64,000 bases of DNA from Actinomycetales bacterium (GCA_002748155.1 PDRO01000005.1:62001-126000); one strand, 5' to 3'. Shown: positions 27,839-37,963, numbered from the stretch's first letter. Notes: generated from the sequence alone by a model not told the origin. Numbers and translations: made by a program.

Positions 27839-28719
27839 CGATATCTCCCTGCCGGTGCGTCCTGGGGGCCTCGTCGCCGGGCGGCTAGGGTGTCTGCGGC
27901 CAGCACCGATGCCGATCGGCCGGAGAGTGCGGCTTGTAATCTCGGTGCAGCAGCGACGAGTTGGCGGGTGTAGGGGTGTTGTGGTGCCTGGTAGACCTGG
28001 CTGGTCGGGCCGCTCTCGACCACTTCCCCGAGGCTCATCACGGCAACACTGTCGCACACGTGCCGCACCACGGTCAGATCATGGGAGACGAACACGAGGG
28101 TCAGCGACAGGCGATCGACGAGGTCGGCCAACAGGTTGAGCACCTGGGCGCGCACCGAGACGTCGAGAGCGCTCACCGGCTCGTCGGCGACCAGGATCTG
28201 TGGCTCGGGGGCGAGCGCCCGTGCGATCGAGATCCGTTGCCGCTGACCGCCGCTGAATTGGTGCGGGAAGCGGTCGGCGGCGTCCGGTCGCAGCCCCACG
28301 GCTTCGAGCAGCTCGTGCACCCGCGCGCGGTTCTTCCGGTGTCCTTGGGCGACGAGTGGCTCGGCGATGATGTCACCCACCCGCATCCTGGGGTCGAGGG
28401 AACCCATCGGATCCTGGAAGACCATCTGTAACTGGCTGCGCAGGAAGCCTAGGCGCCGCTCCGGCAGCCGTGCGATCTCGACGCCCCCGATCTGCACCGA
28501 CCCCGACGTCGGCTGGTCCAGCCCCGCGATGATCCGCAGCAAGGTCGACTTGCCGCAGCCGGATTCACCGACGATGCCGAATCGACGGCCTTTGTCGACA
28601 CTCAGGCTCACCCCGCGAAGGGCAGGGACGACCGGGGCCGGCTTGACCAGCGAAGTGCGCGCCCGGCGGTAGTCGCGGGTGACGTCGGTGACTCGGATCG
28701 CTGGCTGGTCACTCATCAT
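27835..28719 (-). CDS. oppF: Oligopeptide ABC transporter ATP-binding protein OppF
   Basis: 294 aa, start ATG at 28719 or the next codon, overlapping the oppD stop. Walker A GESGCGKST, Q-loop FQDP, signature FSGGQRQRI, Walker B ILVADEPVSALD and H-loop FVSHD are all present. It energises peptide import with OppD. It is the fourth transporter gene before the peptidase. Confidence 0.93.
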   Translation of the reverse strand: MMSDQPAIRVTDVTRDYRRARTSLVKPAPVVPALRGVSLSVDKGRRFGIVGESGCGKSTLLRIIAGLDQPTSGSVQIGGVEIARLPERRLGFLRSQLQMVFQDPMGSLDPRMRVGDIIAEPLVAQGHRKNRARVHELLEAVGLRPDAADRFPHQFSGGQRQRISIARALAPEPQILVADEPVSALDVSVRAQVLNLLADLVDRLSLTLVFVSHDLTVVRHVCDSVAVMSLGEVVESGPTSQVYQAPQHPYTRQLVAAAPRLQAALSGRSASVLAADTLAARRRGPQDAPAGRYR

Positions 28720-29708
28720 CGGAGCACCACCGGATGCCAGCAGGCGAAGCCCTGCTCGGGGCCGGGTCCGGTCCAGGGCGGCAGTTCGTGGCATTCCTCG
28801 GTCGCGTGGATGCAGCGATTGCGGAAGACGCAGCCGGCGGGGAACCGGCCGGCGGGCGGGACCGATCCCTGGATCGTGTAGAGCCGGCCGTCGTCGCGGG
28901 TGAGGTCGAGGTCGGATGCCCCGATCAGACCACGGGTGTAGCGATGCCGAGGCCGGGTGAAGACCTCGTGGACGGCTCCGGCTTCGACGACCCGCCCGCC
29001 GTACATGACCAGGACCCGCTCGCACACGCTTGCCACGACCGCCAGGTCGTGGGTGATGAACAGCAGGCCAGCGTCACGCGCTTCGACCCCTTGGACGATG
29101 AGGTCGAGCACGAGCGCCTGGACGGTGACGTCCAAGGCCGTCGTCGGCTCGTCGCAGATGAGCAACGACGGGTCGTTGGCGAGCGCGATGGCGATGACGA
29201 CCCGTTGACGCTGCCCGCCGGAGAGCTGGTGCGGGTAGGCACGAGCAGCCTCCGCGGGATGCCGGATACCGACGCGTTCGAGCAACTCGACGGCACGGAT
29301 CTGGGCTGCACCCCGGTCCGGCACAGTGCCGTGGATCGTCATCACTTCGGCCACCTGCCGACCGACCCGCATCGTCGGGTTGAGTGCGGTCATCGGCTCC
29401 TGGAAGACCATCGTCACATCACGTCCACGCATCGCAGCCAGGTCGTCCTCCCCGGCCCCGATCACCTGAGTGGGGGGAGCCGACTCCCCCCCGCTCGAGG
29501 CGCCGGTGACTTCGATCGACCCCGAGACGCTCAGTCCCTCACCGAGCAGACCCATGACAGCCAGGGCGGTTAGGGTCTTGCCCGAGCCGGACTCCCCGAT
29601 CAACCCGACTCGTTCCCCGTGCCGAACGGTCAGGGCGACATCGGTGAGCAATTGCTTGCGCCCGACGTGGACCGCTAGATCCACCACGCGCACCACGTCA
29701 CCGGTCAC
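28716..29708 (-). CDS. oppD: Oligopeptide ABC transporter ATP-binding protein OppD
   Basis: 330 aa, GTG at 29708 overlapping the oppC stop (GTGA). Walker A GESGSGKT, signature LSGGQRQRV, Walker B LLICDEPTTALD and H-loop FITHD are present. The C-terminal Cys-rich stretch (CVFRNRCIHATEEC, then AC) is the Fe-S-type motif found at the end of OppD/DppD proteins. Confidence 0.94.
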   Translation of the reverse strand: MTGDVVRVVDLAVHVGRKQLLTDVALTVRHGERVGLIGESGSGKTLTALAVMGLLGEGLSVSGSIEVTGASSGGESAPPTQVIGAGEDDLAAMRGRDVTMVFQEPMTALNPTMRVGRQVAEVMTIHGTVPDRGAAQIRAVELLERVGIRHPAEAARAYPHQLSGGQRQRVVIAIALANDPSLLICDEPTTALDVTVQALVLDLIVQGVEARDAGLLFITHDLAVVASVCERVLVMYGGRVVEAGAVHEVFTRPRHRYTRGLIGASDLDLTRDDGRLYTIQGSVPPAGRFPAGCVFRNRCIHATEECHELPPWTGPGPEQGFACWHPVVLR

Positions 29709-30574
29709 GAGATGTCCCGCAGCCGTGGATCGACGAAGTCCCGCAGCCCGTCACCGAGCAAGTTGAACCCGAGCACGGCCAGGGCTATGGCCACGCCGGG
29801 GAAGACCTCGAGCCGGGGAGCGACATAGATGAGCACTTGGCCTTCTTGCAGCATCCGCCCCCACGACGGTGTCCCCGGGGGTGCTCCAAGACCCAAGTAG
29901 GACAGAGCGGCCTCGGCGAGGACGGCGATGGCGAAGGCTATCGACGCCTGAACGATGATCAAGCTGGACACGTTGGGCAGGACGTGGCGCAGGGCGATCG
30001 CGAGCGGCCGCCGTCCGGCACACCGAGCCGCGAGGACGTATTCGGTCTTCATCACCCCGATGGCACCGCTTCGGACGACCCGCGCAAAACTCGGTGCCGA
30101 AGCGATGCCGATCGCGATCATCGCGGTGACGACACCTTGGCCTCGCACAGCCGTGAGCATGATCGCCAGCAGGAGGGCGGGGAACGCGAGCAACACGTCG
30201 TTGCCACGCATGAGCAGCTCACCCCACCATCGGGGCAGCATCGCAGCGAGGATGCCGGCCGGCACCCCGATGAGGGTGGCGACACCGACCGCGACGATCC
30301 CGACGAGCAAGGTGGTCTGTGAGCCGACCATGATGCGTGTGAGCACGTCTCGCCCGTACTTGTCGGTGCCCAGCCAGTGCTCCCACGACGAGGTCTCCAG
30401 TGTCGAGTCCGCGTCGATGATCCCAATGTCGTGAGGTGTCCACACCAACGACAGCAGTGCGACGACCATGATCATCAGGACGATGGCACCACCGACGAGC
30501 AGCATCGGCGAGCGGGTCCAGCGGGGTCGACGACGTCGTCCCGATGCTGCCGGCGCTTCGGCCCAGGAACTCAT
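29705..30574 (-). CDS. oppC: Oligopeptide ABC transporter permease OppC
   Basis: 289 aa with six membrane segments, ATG at 30574 overlapping the oppB stop. The N-terminal cytoplasmic piece and first helix are followed by the large loop HWLGTDKYGRDVLTRIM, the standard OppC/DppC motif, and the coupling EAA-like loop around EAALSYLGLGAPPGTPSWG. Confidence 0.94.
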   Translation of the reverse strand: MSSWAEAPAASGRRRRPRWTRSPMLLVGGAIVLMIMVVALLSLVWTPHDIGIIDADSTLETSSWEHWLGTDKYGRDVLTRIMVGSQTTLLVGIVAVGVATLIGVPAGILAAMLPRWWGELLMRGNDVLLAFPALLLAIMLTAVRGQGVVTAMIAIGIASAPSFARVVRSGAIGVMKTEYVLAARCAGRRPLAIALRHVLPNVSSLIIVQASIAFAIAVLAEAALSYLGLGAPPGTPSWGRMLQEGQVLIYVAPRLEVFPGVAIALAVLGFNLLGDGLRDFVDPRLRDIS

Positions 30575-31521
30575 CGGGTGCCGGTCCGCAGTCTGGGGTC
30601 GATGACGACATAAAGCACATCGACGACGAAGTTGATCAGCAACACCGCGACGACCAACACCATGACGACGTCCTGCACGAGCAACAAGTCGCGGGTGCCC
30701 ACACCCTGCAGGAGCAGCGAGCCGAGACCCGGAATGACGAACACTCGCTCGACAACGATGGCACCGATGAGCAACGTGGCCAGTTGCAGGCCTAGGACGG
30801 TGACAACCGGGACGGCGGCGTTGCGGATGCCGTGCCGTACCAGCGCGGCCATCGGCCGCAACCCTTTAGCCTGCGCGGTCCGCAGGTAGTCCTCACGGAG
30901 CACGTCGAGCACGGCCGAACGGACATAACGAGTCAGCACGGCTCCCTGGACCATGCCGAGCGACAGAGCCGGAAGCAGGAGGTGAGCGAGGAAACCGATC
31001 GGGTCGGTTGCCGGAACCACCCACCCGTTGGCCGGGAGCCAACCCAGCTCGACCGCAAACACCGTGATCAGCAGGATGCCGGTCAGGAAGGCAGGCACCG
31101 CCACGCCGACCTGCGCCAGCGCGGACATGACCACTCCCGAGGGTCGACGGTGCCGTACCGCCATGAAGGTGCCCAAGGGTAGGGCCAGCAGCACGGCCAC
31201 GAGCATGCCGGCGAGCACCAGGATCAAGCTGACCTGCAATCGGTCGGCGATCTGCGGGCCGATCTCGGCCTGGCTGACGTAACTGATCCCGGGATCGAAT
31301 CGCACCAGCCCCCCGGCCCAGTCGAGGTATTGCGTCACCAGCGGCCGGTCGAGTCCGAATTCCGCGCGCAACGCATCGACCTGCTCGTCGGTGGCGTTGA
31401 TCCCCAGGGCGATCCGAGCCGGGTCACCCGGCAACAGCACCATGAAGCCGAAGACGACGATCGAGCTGAGTAGCAGGCTGCCGAGAAAGATGGCAGCACG
31501 CTCCAGCAGACGAAGCAGCAT
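30571..31521 (-). CDS. oppB: Oligopeptide ABC transporter permease OppB
   Basis: 316 aa, ATG at 31521, six membrane segments. The family pattern is FMVLLPGDPARIALG near the N-terminus, RYVRSAVLDVLREDYLRTA with KGL (cytoplasmic loop contacting the ATPases) and VVERVFVIPGLGSLLLQ. It starts 21 bp after the binding-protein gene. Confidence 0.94.
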   Translation of the reverse strand: MLLRLLERAAIFLGSLLLSSIVVFGFMVLLPGDPARIALGINATDEQVDALRAEFGLDRPLVTQYLDWAGGLVRFDPGISYVSQAEIGPQIADRLQVSLILVLAGMLVAVLLALPLGTFMAVRHRRPSGVVMSALAQVGVAVPAFLTGILLITVFAVELGWLPANGWVVPATDPIGFLAHLLLPALSLGMVQGAVLTRYVRSAVLDVLREDYLRTAQAKGLRPMAALVRHGIRNAAVPVVTVLGLQLATLLIGAIVVERVFVIPGLGSLLLQGVGTRDLLLVQDVVMVLVVAVLLINFVVDVLYVVIDPRLRTGTR

Positions 31522-31542
31522 CCCGGTGGCCCGGCGGCAGGG

Positions 31543-33075
31543 TCAGCCCTTGCCGAGTAGCGTGACGTCGAACGACTCGCCGATCGCGTTCTTCGGCAGA
31601 CCGGTGATGTCCTTGTCGGCGACCATGAGGTTGGACGCGACGAACAGGACGTCGGCGGCGGCGTCTTCGGCGATCAGTCGAGCGGCCTTCTTGAGGTTCT
31701 CGACCTGATCGTCCTGGCTGCCTTCGTCGGCCAATTTGAAGAGCTCTTGGATCTCGGGCGTGCCGTAGTGCGTGTAGTACTCCGGGTTACCGAAGACGTG
31801 GGCAAGATCGCGGGACTCCACGTGGTTGACGATCGACAAGTCGTAGTCACTCCCCTTGTAGACCTGTTGCAACCAGGCCGCCGGGAACTCGAGCGAGTCC
31901 ATGGCCACGTCGAAGCCGACCGCCTCCAGATAGGACTTGACCACGGGGCCGCAGCTCTCGGCATACGGCAGGGTGGGCAATCGCAACCGCAGGGTGGCAC
32001 CGGCCTTGCCGGCCTCGTTCACCAGTCGAGTGGCCTCCTGCGGATCGTAGGGCGTGACCCCGGTGAGGTCCTCGTACCACGGGTCGGTGGGTGGCACGAA
32101 TGAGCCGACCAGGGTGCCCTTTCCGGCCCAGCAGGTGTCCACCAGGGCCTGGTGATCGATGGCTTGGCGGATTGCGAGGCGGATCCGCTTGTCCTTGAAG
32201 ATCTCCTGGTTGTTGTTGAAGGAGAGCAACACCTCGCCATCGGTCGTGCCTTCGATGACCTGCAAGTTGTCCTTGCCGGTGAACTGACCGAGCGCTTCTG
32301 GTGCTTGGACCGTGGTCGCAACGTCGATGTCGCCGGTCAACAGGGCGTTGTTCAATGCCGTGGCGTCGCCGAAGTAGCGGAAGACGACCTTCTGGAAGTG
32401 TGGGAGATCGCCCCAGTAGTCGTCGCGGCGGGTCAACGTGATCGAGTCGCCGCGCTTCCACGATTCGACGTCGTAGGGGCCGGTGCCGACCGGGTCATTG
32501 GCCAGGTGGGCAACCCCTTTCTCGGAGAACATCGCTCCGGCCCGGGTCGTCATCTTGTAGAGCCAACTGTTGCTCGGTGCCGCGAGCTTGACCTCCACCT
32601 TCGTCGGGCTGACCGCGGTGGCGCTGTCGATCACCGCTCCGACACCCGTGCCCACCGAGGTGGCCCAGTCAGAGCTGAGCCGCTCGATCGAGAAGACGGC
32701 GTCGGCAGCGGTGAAGGACTCGCCGTTGCTGAACGTCGCTTGGTCGGTCAACTCGAAGGTGTAGGTCAATCGGTCGTCCGAGACCGACCATGTGGTGGCC
32801 AGCGCGGGCACGATATCGCCGTCTTGGTCGAGCTTGACCAAGCCCTCGTAGACGTTGTTGAGCAACAGCTGTGGAATGGCCGCCCCGTCATCCTGGGTGA
32901 AGTCGAGACTGGCCGGCTCGGCGACGAGACCGAGCACGATACTGTCGGTGGACGCACCGGAGCCACCACGAGACTGAGCGGTACGCTCCGGATCGGTGCC
33001 GGATCCGGCTGTGCAGGCGGATAGGGCTAGGGCGAGCGCGGCAAGCAGGGCGAGCGCGCTAGTCGGACGAGTCAC
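31543..33075 (-). CDS. oppA: Oligopeptide-binding lipoprotein OppA (SBP family 5)
   Basis: 510 aa. I use the GTG at 33075 because GAGGGAG lies 8 nt upstream and the next residues form a compact lipoprotein signal ending LALSAC. Family 5 marks include NNVYEGLVKLDQDGDIVPALA, the beta-strand YTFELTDQATFSNGESFTAADAV and GTGPYDVESW. It captures peptides outside the membrane. It is the first gene of oppABCDF plus peptidase. Confidence 0.92.
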   Translation of the reverse strand: MTRPTSALALLAALALALSACTAGSGTDPERTAQSRGGSGASTDSIVLGLVAEPASLDFTQDDGAAIPQLLLNNVYEGLVKLDQDGDIVPALATTWSVSDDRLTYTFELTDQATFSNGESFTAADAVFSIERLSSDWATSVGTGVGAVIDSATAVSPTKVEVKLAAPSNSWLYKMTTRAGAMFSEKGVAHLANDPVGTGPYDVESWKRGDSITLTRRDDYWGDLPHFQKVVFRYFGDATALNNALLTGDIDVATTVQAPEALGQFTGKDNLQVIEGTTDGEVLLSFNNNQEIFKDKRIRLAIRQAIDHQALVDTCWAGKGTLVGSFVPPTDPWYEDLTGVTPYDPQEATRLVNEAGKAGATLRLRLPTLPYAESCGPVVKSYLEAVGFDVAMDSLEFPAAWLQQVYKGSDYDLSIVNHVESRDLAHVFGNPEYYTHYGTPEIQELFKLADEGSQDDQVENLKKAARLIAEDAAADVLFVASNLMVADKDITGLPKNAIGESFDVTLLGKG

Positions 33076-33260
33076 GGTGAGGCTCCCTCGAAGCACGAGC
33101 ATGAACGGCTGTCGCACGGAACAGGCTAACGGCCCAGTTGGGTCACTGCCCACTTCGGGGCGCATCAGATCAGGGGTATTCACGACTGAACCAGGAGTTA
33201 CTGACAGGTAACCGGGTCTCGCCCCCAGAAACGCAACGGATCAGTGGTACGGGGCCGGCC

Positions 33261-34397
33261 TCAGCCACTCTCAGCGCGGGCAGCGTTCTCGGCGCTCCGC
33301 TTCCAGCGGATCCCGGCCTCGATGAAGCCGTCGATATCACCATCGAAGACAGCAGTCGGGTTCCCTACCTCGTACTCGGTCCGCAGGTCCTTGACCATCT
33401 GGTAGGGATGCAGCACGTAGGACCGCATCTGGTCTCCCCAAGACGCCTTGACGTCGCCGGCCATCTCCTTGCGCGTGGCAGCCTCCTCCGCCTGCTTGAG
33501 CACTAGCAGCCGCGACTGCAACACCCGCAACGCCGCGGCCCGGTTCTGGATCTGGCTTTTCTCGTTCTGCATCGACACCACGATGCCGGTTGGCAGGTGG
33601 GTCATCCGGACAGCGGAATCGGTGGTGTTGACCGACTGGCCACCCGGCCCTGAGGAGCGGAAGACGTCGACTTTGAGCTCCGTCTCGGGTATCTCGATGT
33701 GATCGGTCTGCTCGATGAGTGGGATCACCTCGACAGCCGCGAACGAGGTCTGCCGCCGACCCTGGTTGTCGAACGGCGAGATCCGGACCAGTCGGTGGGT
33801 GCCGCCCTCGACGGCCAAGTTGCCGAAGGCATATGGCGCATTGACCTCGAAGGTCGCACTCTTGAGACCGGCTTCCTCGGCATACGAGGTGTCCATCACT
33901 CTGGTCGGGTAGCCGTGCCGTTCAGCCCATCGCAGGTACATCCGCAGGAGCATCTCGGCGAAGTCCGCGGCGTCGACCCCACCCGCACCGGAGCGGATCG
34001 TGACGACAGCCTCCCGGGCGTCGTACTTGCCGTTGAGCAGGACGCGAACCTCCAGCTCCGCGACCTCCCGGCGCACCGCTGCCAACTCACCCTCCGCCTC
34101 CGCCAGGGTCTCGGCCCGCACGTCAGCGGCGGTCTCCTCCAGGCCGAGTTCGGCGAGCACCTCCAGGTCGTCGATGCGGGCATCCATGCCGGTGACCCGG
34201 TCGCGCTCGGCATTGGCACGCGACAGTGCCGAGGTCACCGCTTGGGCTCGATCGGAGTCGTCCCATAGATCGGGAGCCGATGCTTGCTCCTCGAGCCTCG
34301 CGATCCGCTCCGTCAAGGCGTCGAGATCGGTCACCTCGCGCACCGAATCCATCGTGGCGCGCAGCTGCTTGATCTCGTCACCGAAGTCGATAGCCAC
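33261..34397 (-). CDS. prfB: Peptide chain release factor 2
   Basis: 378 aa. SPF near residue 215 (RISPFDNQG) is the tripeptide that reads UGA/UAA, and GPGGQSVN carries the catalytic GGQ. The family start is a GTG at 34397 (VAIDFGDEI); it lies inside the last 20 bp of the ECF fusion gene and has no Shine-Dalgarno, but TACGCT sits 8 nt upstream, so it may be leaderless. No internal UGA frameshift site of the E. coli kind is present. In many actinobacteria prfB is next to ftsEX-smpB; here it is about 18 kb away. Confidence 0.95.
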   Translation of the reverse strand: MAIDFGDEIKQLRATMDSVREVTDLDALTERIARLEEQASAPDLWDDSDRAQAVTSALSRANAERDRVTGMDARIDDLEVLAELGLEETAADVRAETLAEAEGELAAVRREVAELEVRVLLNGKYDAREAVVTIRSGAGGVDAADFAEMLLRMYLRWAERHGYPTRVMDTSYAEEAGLKSATFEVNAPYAFGNLAVEGGTHRLVRISPFDNQGRRQTSFAAVEVIPLIEQTDHIEIPETELKVDVFRSSGPGGQSVNTTDSAVRMTHLPTGIVVSMQNEKSQIQNRAAALRVLQSRLLVLKQAEEAATRKEMAGDVKASWGDQMRSYVLHPYQMVKDLRTEYEVGNPTAVFDGDIDGFIEAGIRWKRSAENAARAESG

Positions 34398-36129
34398 GAG
34401 GAACAAGCGTAGGGCCTGACGCGGCCTGGAGCCGACCTTGTCGTCGGCCATCGGCCGGGGTCGTCGACCGAAGCCGCCGGATGACGGCGCGGACCTGCAC
34501 GGAGCGCTCACCGCCGGGGTCGCTCGTGACGATCAACACGTCGTCGTAGCTGCCGACGGCTGCCGTCCGGTCGATGCCGATGCCTACGGTGGTCGATACA
34601 CCGCCAGCGAGCGTGCCGCTCGTCGGCGACACCGACCAGGGAGCGTCCGGCTCGGTGATCACCCAGGTCAGCGGGAGATCTCCGGTGTTGCTCAGCGTGA
34701 ATCGCCGGACCCGATCGGTGCTGCCCAAATCCACCAAGGTGGCCCCGAGCACGAGCCGGCCCGGCCGTGGTCCACGTGTCGTCGGGTCACGCGTTGTGGC
34801 CGGGCTGGTCGTTGGTATGCCGCTGGGTGTGGTTGCACCGCCCGGTGGCCTCGTCGACACCGGAGACCGGGTGGTCACCGTGGGGGCCGGCGGCTCGAAC
34901 GTCACGATCGGCGGCTCGATGGGGGCCGTGCGGGAGTCACCAGGCTCGGTCGATCCGGTGGGGGCAGGAGCACTGGGACCGGTGCGCACTGTGCCCGTGG
35001 TGGTGGTGCTATTTGTGGCTGTCGTGCCGATCTGTGGTCCCGATGTGTCACCGGTCGGCCAGGCGCCTGCCGATCGAGCCACCCACCAACCGCCCATGGC
35101 CAGCACACCGGTGAGCAACACCGCGACGAGCAGCCCGGCCCGCCACTGACGTGCAGTGACCTCGCCCGGGAATCCGCCGGGATTGTCGAAGCGATAGACA
35201 GGACGGTATGCCGCCGGCTCGACCACCGGGCGGCCAGCGCTGCCGTGTGAGCCGAGCGACGGGTCGAGCTCGCAGGACCCGGCACCGGCAGCGCCGTCCA
35301 GCGACCGATCAGCGGCGACCAACACCCGGTCGCGAAGCTCGGTGGGCAGCGGGGTGGTGGGCAGCGCCGCAAGCAACGGGAGCACCGGTATCCCGGCGAA
35401 GCGGGTTTGCGACTCCGCGCAGACAGCACACCGGTCCATGTGCCGAGCTACCCGCTTGCGCACCAACACTGTGAAACGACCGTCCCAGTCGCGCAGCAGT
35501 TCCGCCAACGACGGGCAATCTCGACGGTTCATCCGGGCCACGGTGAGCGCCCGCAGGCTGCGGCTGATCCGATCACGCATGCGGTGCACGAGCACGTGGG
35601 ACTGGGCCTCGGTCACCCCGAGAGCGTCAGCGAGATCAGCGCCGGACAGGCCTTGTCGAGCAACGAGTTCGAGCACGAGTTGATCGCGCGTGTCGAGCCC
35701 GGCTGCCGCCGCACGCACTTCGCCGGCCAGCTGCATCGCCTGCACACGCGCACCTTCGGCATATGGGTCACTGGTGGCGGTCACGGCGGATACTCCTGCG
35801 GTGGCAGCGAGGGCATCGACAGTCGCGGCGTCCGTGAAGGCGACGCTGCGGGTCCGGCCCCGGGCCTTGATCCGGCGCAACACCTCGTGCCTGGCGATTG
35901 CGAACAACCACGCCCGCAGCCGCTCGGGCTGCTGGAGCTGGCCGAGATTGTCGGCTGCGGCGACGAACACGTCCTGGACCACGTCGGCGGCATCGTCGCG
36001 ATCGCGCAGCATCCCGGTAGCCAGATCGAGCACGCTGGCGGCATACCGGTCGTAGAGCACCCCAAGCGCCTCCCGGTCGCCGTCCAGAAAGGCGGCGACC
36101 AGGTGCGCATCGGGGATTGATCGGTCCAT
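34378..36129 (-). CDS. ECF sigma factor fused to zinc-finger anti-sigma, membrane anchor and Ig-like domain
   Basis: 583 aa. Sigma region 2 spans about residues 10-95 ([35 protein letters not shown]) and region 4 about 140-195. Next is a zinc anti-sigma-like module with H230-x3-C234-x2-C237. A membrane helix lies near 331-351, then a Ser/Thr/Pro linker of about 100 residues, and an outside Ig-like domain (about 455-550, [17 protein letters not shown]). Sigma, inhibitor and sensor would thus be one chain, as in ECF52/53-type groups I recall from actinobacteria; release of the sigma part would need proteolysis or a shape change. It lies 20 bp after a membrane-anchored protein with a similar outside domain. 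Confidence 0.85.
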   Translation of the reverse strand: MDRSIPDAHLVAAFLDGDREALGVLYDRYAASVLDLATGMLRDRDDAADVVQDVFVAAADNLGQLQQPERLRAWLFAIARHEVLRRIKARGRTRSVAFTDAATVDALAATAGVSAVTATSDPYAEGARVQAMQLAGEVRAAAAGLDTRDQLVLELVARQGLSGADLADALGVTEAQSHVLVHRMRDRISRSLRALTVARMNRRDCPSLAELLRDWDGRFTVLVRKRVARHMDRCAVCAESQTRFAGIPVLPLLAALPTTPLPTELRDRVLVAADRSLDGAAGAGSCELDPSLGSHGSAGRPVVEPAAYRPVYRFDNPGGFPGEVTARQWRAGLLVAVLLTGVLAMGGWWVARSAGAWPTGDTSGPQIGTTATNSTTTTGTVRTGPSAPAPTGSTEPGDSRTAPIEPPIVTFEPPAPTVTTRSPVSTRPPGGATTPSGIPTTSPATTRDPTTRGPRPGRLVLGATLVDLGSTDRVRRFTLSNTGDLPLTWVITEPDAPWSVSPTSGTLAGGVSTTVGIGIDRTAAVGSYDDVLIVTSDPGGERSVQVRAVIRRLRSTTPADGRRQGRLQAASGPTLVPRGYRLR

Positions 36130-36149
36130 GTCTGAGCAGTGTTCCGTGT

Positions 36150-36917
36150 TTAATCCTTCGGCGGATCGAAACCGCGAAGCCGATCGGAATCGGTGGGGAG
36201 TTGGAGCCCACCGGGGAGGATGCCTTTGTTCTCCTCGATACCCTCGATCATGATGTTGTGCTTAAAGCCGTAGACGGTGACCTCGTGCTGGTGGCCGGGC
36301 TCCCCGACGATCACCGAGAAGGAGAAAGCCCCGGCGTCGAGCTGCTTGAGCTGAACGGTGAAGTGCACGTCGGCTGTGGCGTTGGCGCCGAGCGTGCCGG
36401 CCGTGTCGTCAAGGATCACCTCGTCGGCATCGGTCGATGTGGTCCAGCCGATGTCGTCGGAACCGCAGTTGACAATCCGGAACGACCCGGCCGAGGCACC
36501 CTGAGGCAACGCCAGCGGGTTGGGGGTGGCCACCAGGTCTCCGTCACCCGGGTCGTGACCGGCGCATTCCTGCGGCTCGAGATCGTCGTCCGTCGGGTCG
36601 TTTCCGGGTGTGGTGGGGGCGGGGGTGGTAGGGGCGGGTGTGGCCGGGGCGGGTGTCGTCGGGGCGGCCGAGCCACCGCTGGTTTCAGCCCCGCCCGTGC
36701 CGCCCGCCGTCGCGCTCGGCGAGCCGCCGGGTGACTGCCCCGTCGCAGCGGCATACCCGCCGGGAATCTCGTTGGCCGCCGAGCTGGCCGGCAGTTGCCA
36801 GACGAGCGCGATCACGCCGATGGCGGCGACAACGACGGCGGCCCAGGCCGCCAGCCGGCGGTGGTCGATAGGGCGGTGGTCGGCAGGGTGCTGGTAGTGC
36901 GGGTGCTGGGTGTTCAT
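36150..36917 (-). CDS. Membrane-anchored Pro/Thr-rich protein with Ig-like domain
   Basis: 255 aa, ATG at 36917 with GAGGAGGAG upstream. A single helix near residues 23-42 is followed by a Gly/Ser-rich piece, Thr/Pro repeats (TTPAPATPAPTTP) and a C-terminal domain of about 120 residues with two cysteines (near 117 and 151) that could form a disulfide. That domain has the same layout as the outside domain of the ECF fusion (a PxxLxLP start, xFRIVNCG, GTLGANATADVHFTV). The genes are 20 bp apart and surely cotranscribed, so it may be a partner or competitor of the sensor domain. No named family is recognised. Confidence 0.7.
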   Translation of the reverse strand: MNTQHPHYQHPADHRPIDHRRLAAWAAVVVAAIGVIALVWQLPASSAANEIPGGYAAATGQSPGGSPSATAGGTGGAETSGGSAAPTTPAPATPAPTTPAPTTPGNDPTDDDLEPQECAGHDPGDGDLVATPNPLALPQGASAGSFRIVNCGSDDIGWTTSTDADEVILDDTAGTLGANATADVHFTVQLKQLDAGAFSFSVIVGEPGHQHEVTVYGFKHNIMIEGIEENKGILPGGLQLPTDSDRLRGFDPPKD

Positions 36918-37093
36918 GGTTCTCCTCCTCATGGATGCTGTCGTAGGGGGAGAGCAGCCAGACCCGGGCGTCTTGCACTTTTTCGCTTGATTGTTTTCTT
37001 CGGTGAGCCAGCGCGGGTTTTCGACTGTATGCCGAGGAGCCCGCGACCCGACGGGGCTCACGGCATATCGCCCGGGTCGGCTAGCCTCGCATC

Positions 37094-37963
37094 ATGTCCA
37101 CCCGTTTGCTGGAGCAGCTGCTCGACGGCCTCATCGACGACGCTGCCGTCTTCCCACCCGGGTTGGCGCCGCTGCCCCAGGCAGTTGACGAGCACCTCGA
37201 GCGCACGGCATACCGCCGCTACATCGGGCCACTGCTGGTCCCGGCGACGAGTGCCGCCGAGGTCGTGTCCCTGGCCGGCGGTGCTGCGTTGCGGGTCGGG
37301 CTGATCGCTCGGCCGGGTATGCCGATCGAGCCGGTGACCGACTCAGTGGCGACGCTGCGGGGCTCCAGCGTGCAGGTGGCCGGTGTCGAGGTGGGCGCCG
37401 CAGCCGATTGGCGCTCGTTGGTCGGCGACGATCAGGCCATCGCCGGGGTGGGGGTGCCGGTCACCGTGGAGATCCCTCGCGACGGCTTCGACGCGGCTCT
37501 CGACGCGGTCGCCGAGGTGGCCCGGCGAGCGCCCGCGCCCGAGGCTGACAGCCGCGTGCAGGCCAAGTTCCGCACGGGAGCGACCGAGACGTGGGCCTGG
37601 CCGGACGAGGCCGAGCTCGCCCGGTTCCTCATCGGCTGCGTCGAGCGGGACTTGCCCTTCAAGCTCACCGGCGGCTTGCACCACGCCCTGCGAGCCGACC
37701 ACCCCGGACCGGACGGTGGCCCGCAGCACGGTCTGCTCAACGTGCTCGCTGCGCTGACTTGTGTCATCGATGGTGGCGACGCCGCCACCGTCACGGGACT
37801 GCTCGCCGAGCGCACCCCAGAACCTCTCACGTCGATACTGCTCCCGCTGCTTCCCGAACAAGCCGATGACCTCCGCCGGCACTTCACGGCATACGGCTGT
37901 TGTGGCGTCCTCGACCCCGTCCGCGAGCTTGCCGAACTCGATCTCATCGACCCGCAGGAGTGA
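37094..37963 (+). CDS. Conserved protein paired with fumarylacetoacetase
   Basis: 289 aa, ATG at 37094. The stretch QAKFRTG, PDEAELARFLIGCVERDLPFKLTGGLHHALR and GLLNVLAAL recurs in actinobacterial proteins encoded next to fumarylacetoacetase. No signal peptide or membrane segment is seen. It starts 5' of fahA, whose GTG begins 2 bp after its stop. A role in homogentisate or related aromatic breakdown is inferred from position only. Confidence 0.65.
   Translation: MSTRLLEQLLDGLIDDAAVFPPGLAPLPQAVDEHLERTAYRRYIGPLLVPATSAAEVVSLAGGAALRVGLIARPGMPIEPVTDSVATLRGSSVQVAGVEVGAAADWRSLVGDDQAIAGVGVPVTVEIPRDGFDAALDAVAEVARRAPAPEADSRVQAKFRTGATETWAWPDEAELARFLIGCVERDLPFKLTGGLHHALRADHPGPDGGPQHGLLNVLAALTCVIDGGDAATVTGLLAERTPEPLTSILLPLLPEQADDLRRHFTAYGCCGVLDPVRELAELDLIDPQE

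Noticed and set aside
33180..33215. GTTAC-N6-GTAAC small inverted repeat between oppA and prfB
   Set aside because: Arms of only 5 bp, without U-tract or clear promoter relation; likely chance.
33261..34397. Programmed +1 frameshift in prfB
   Set aside because: The frame is continuous from the GTG; no internal UGA with slippery site is seen.
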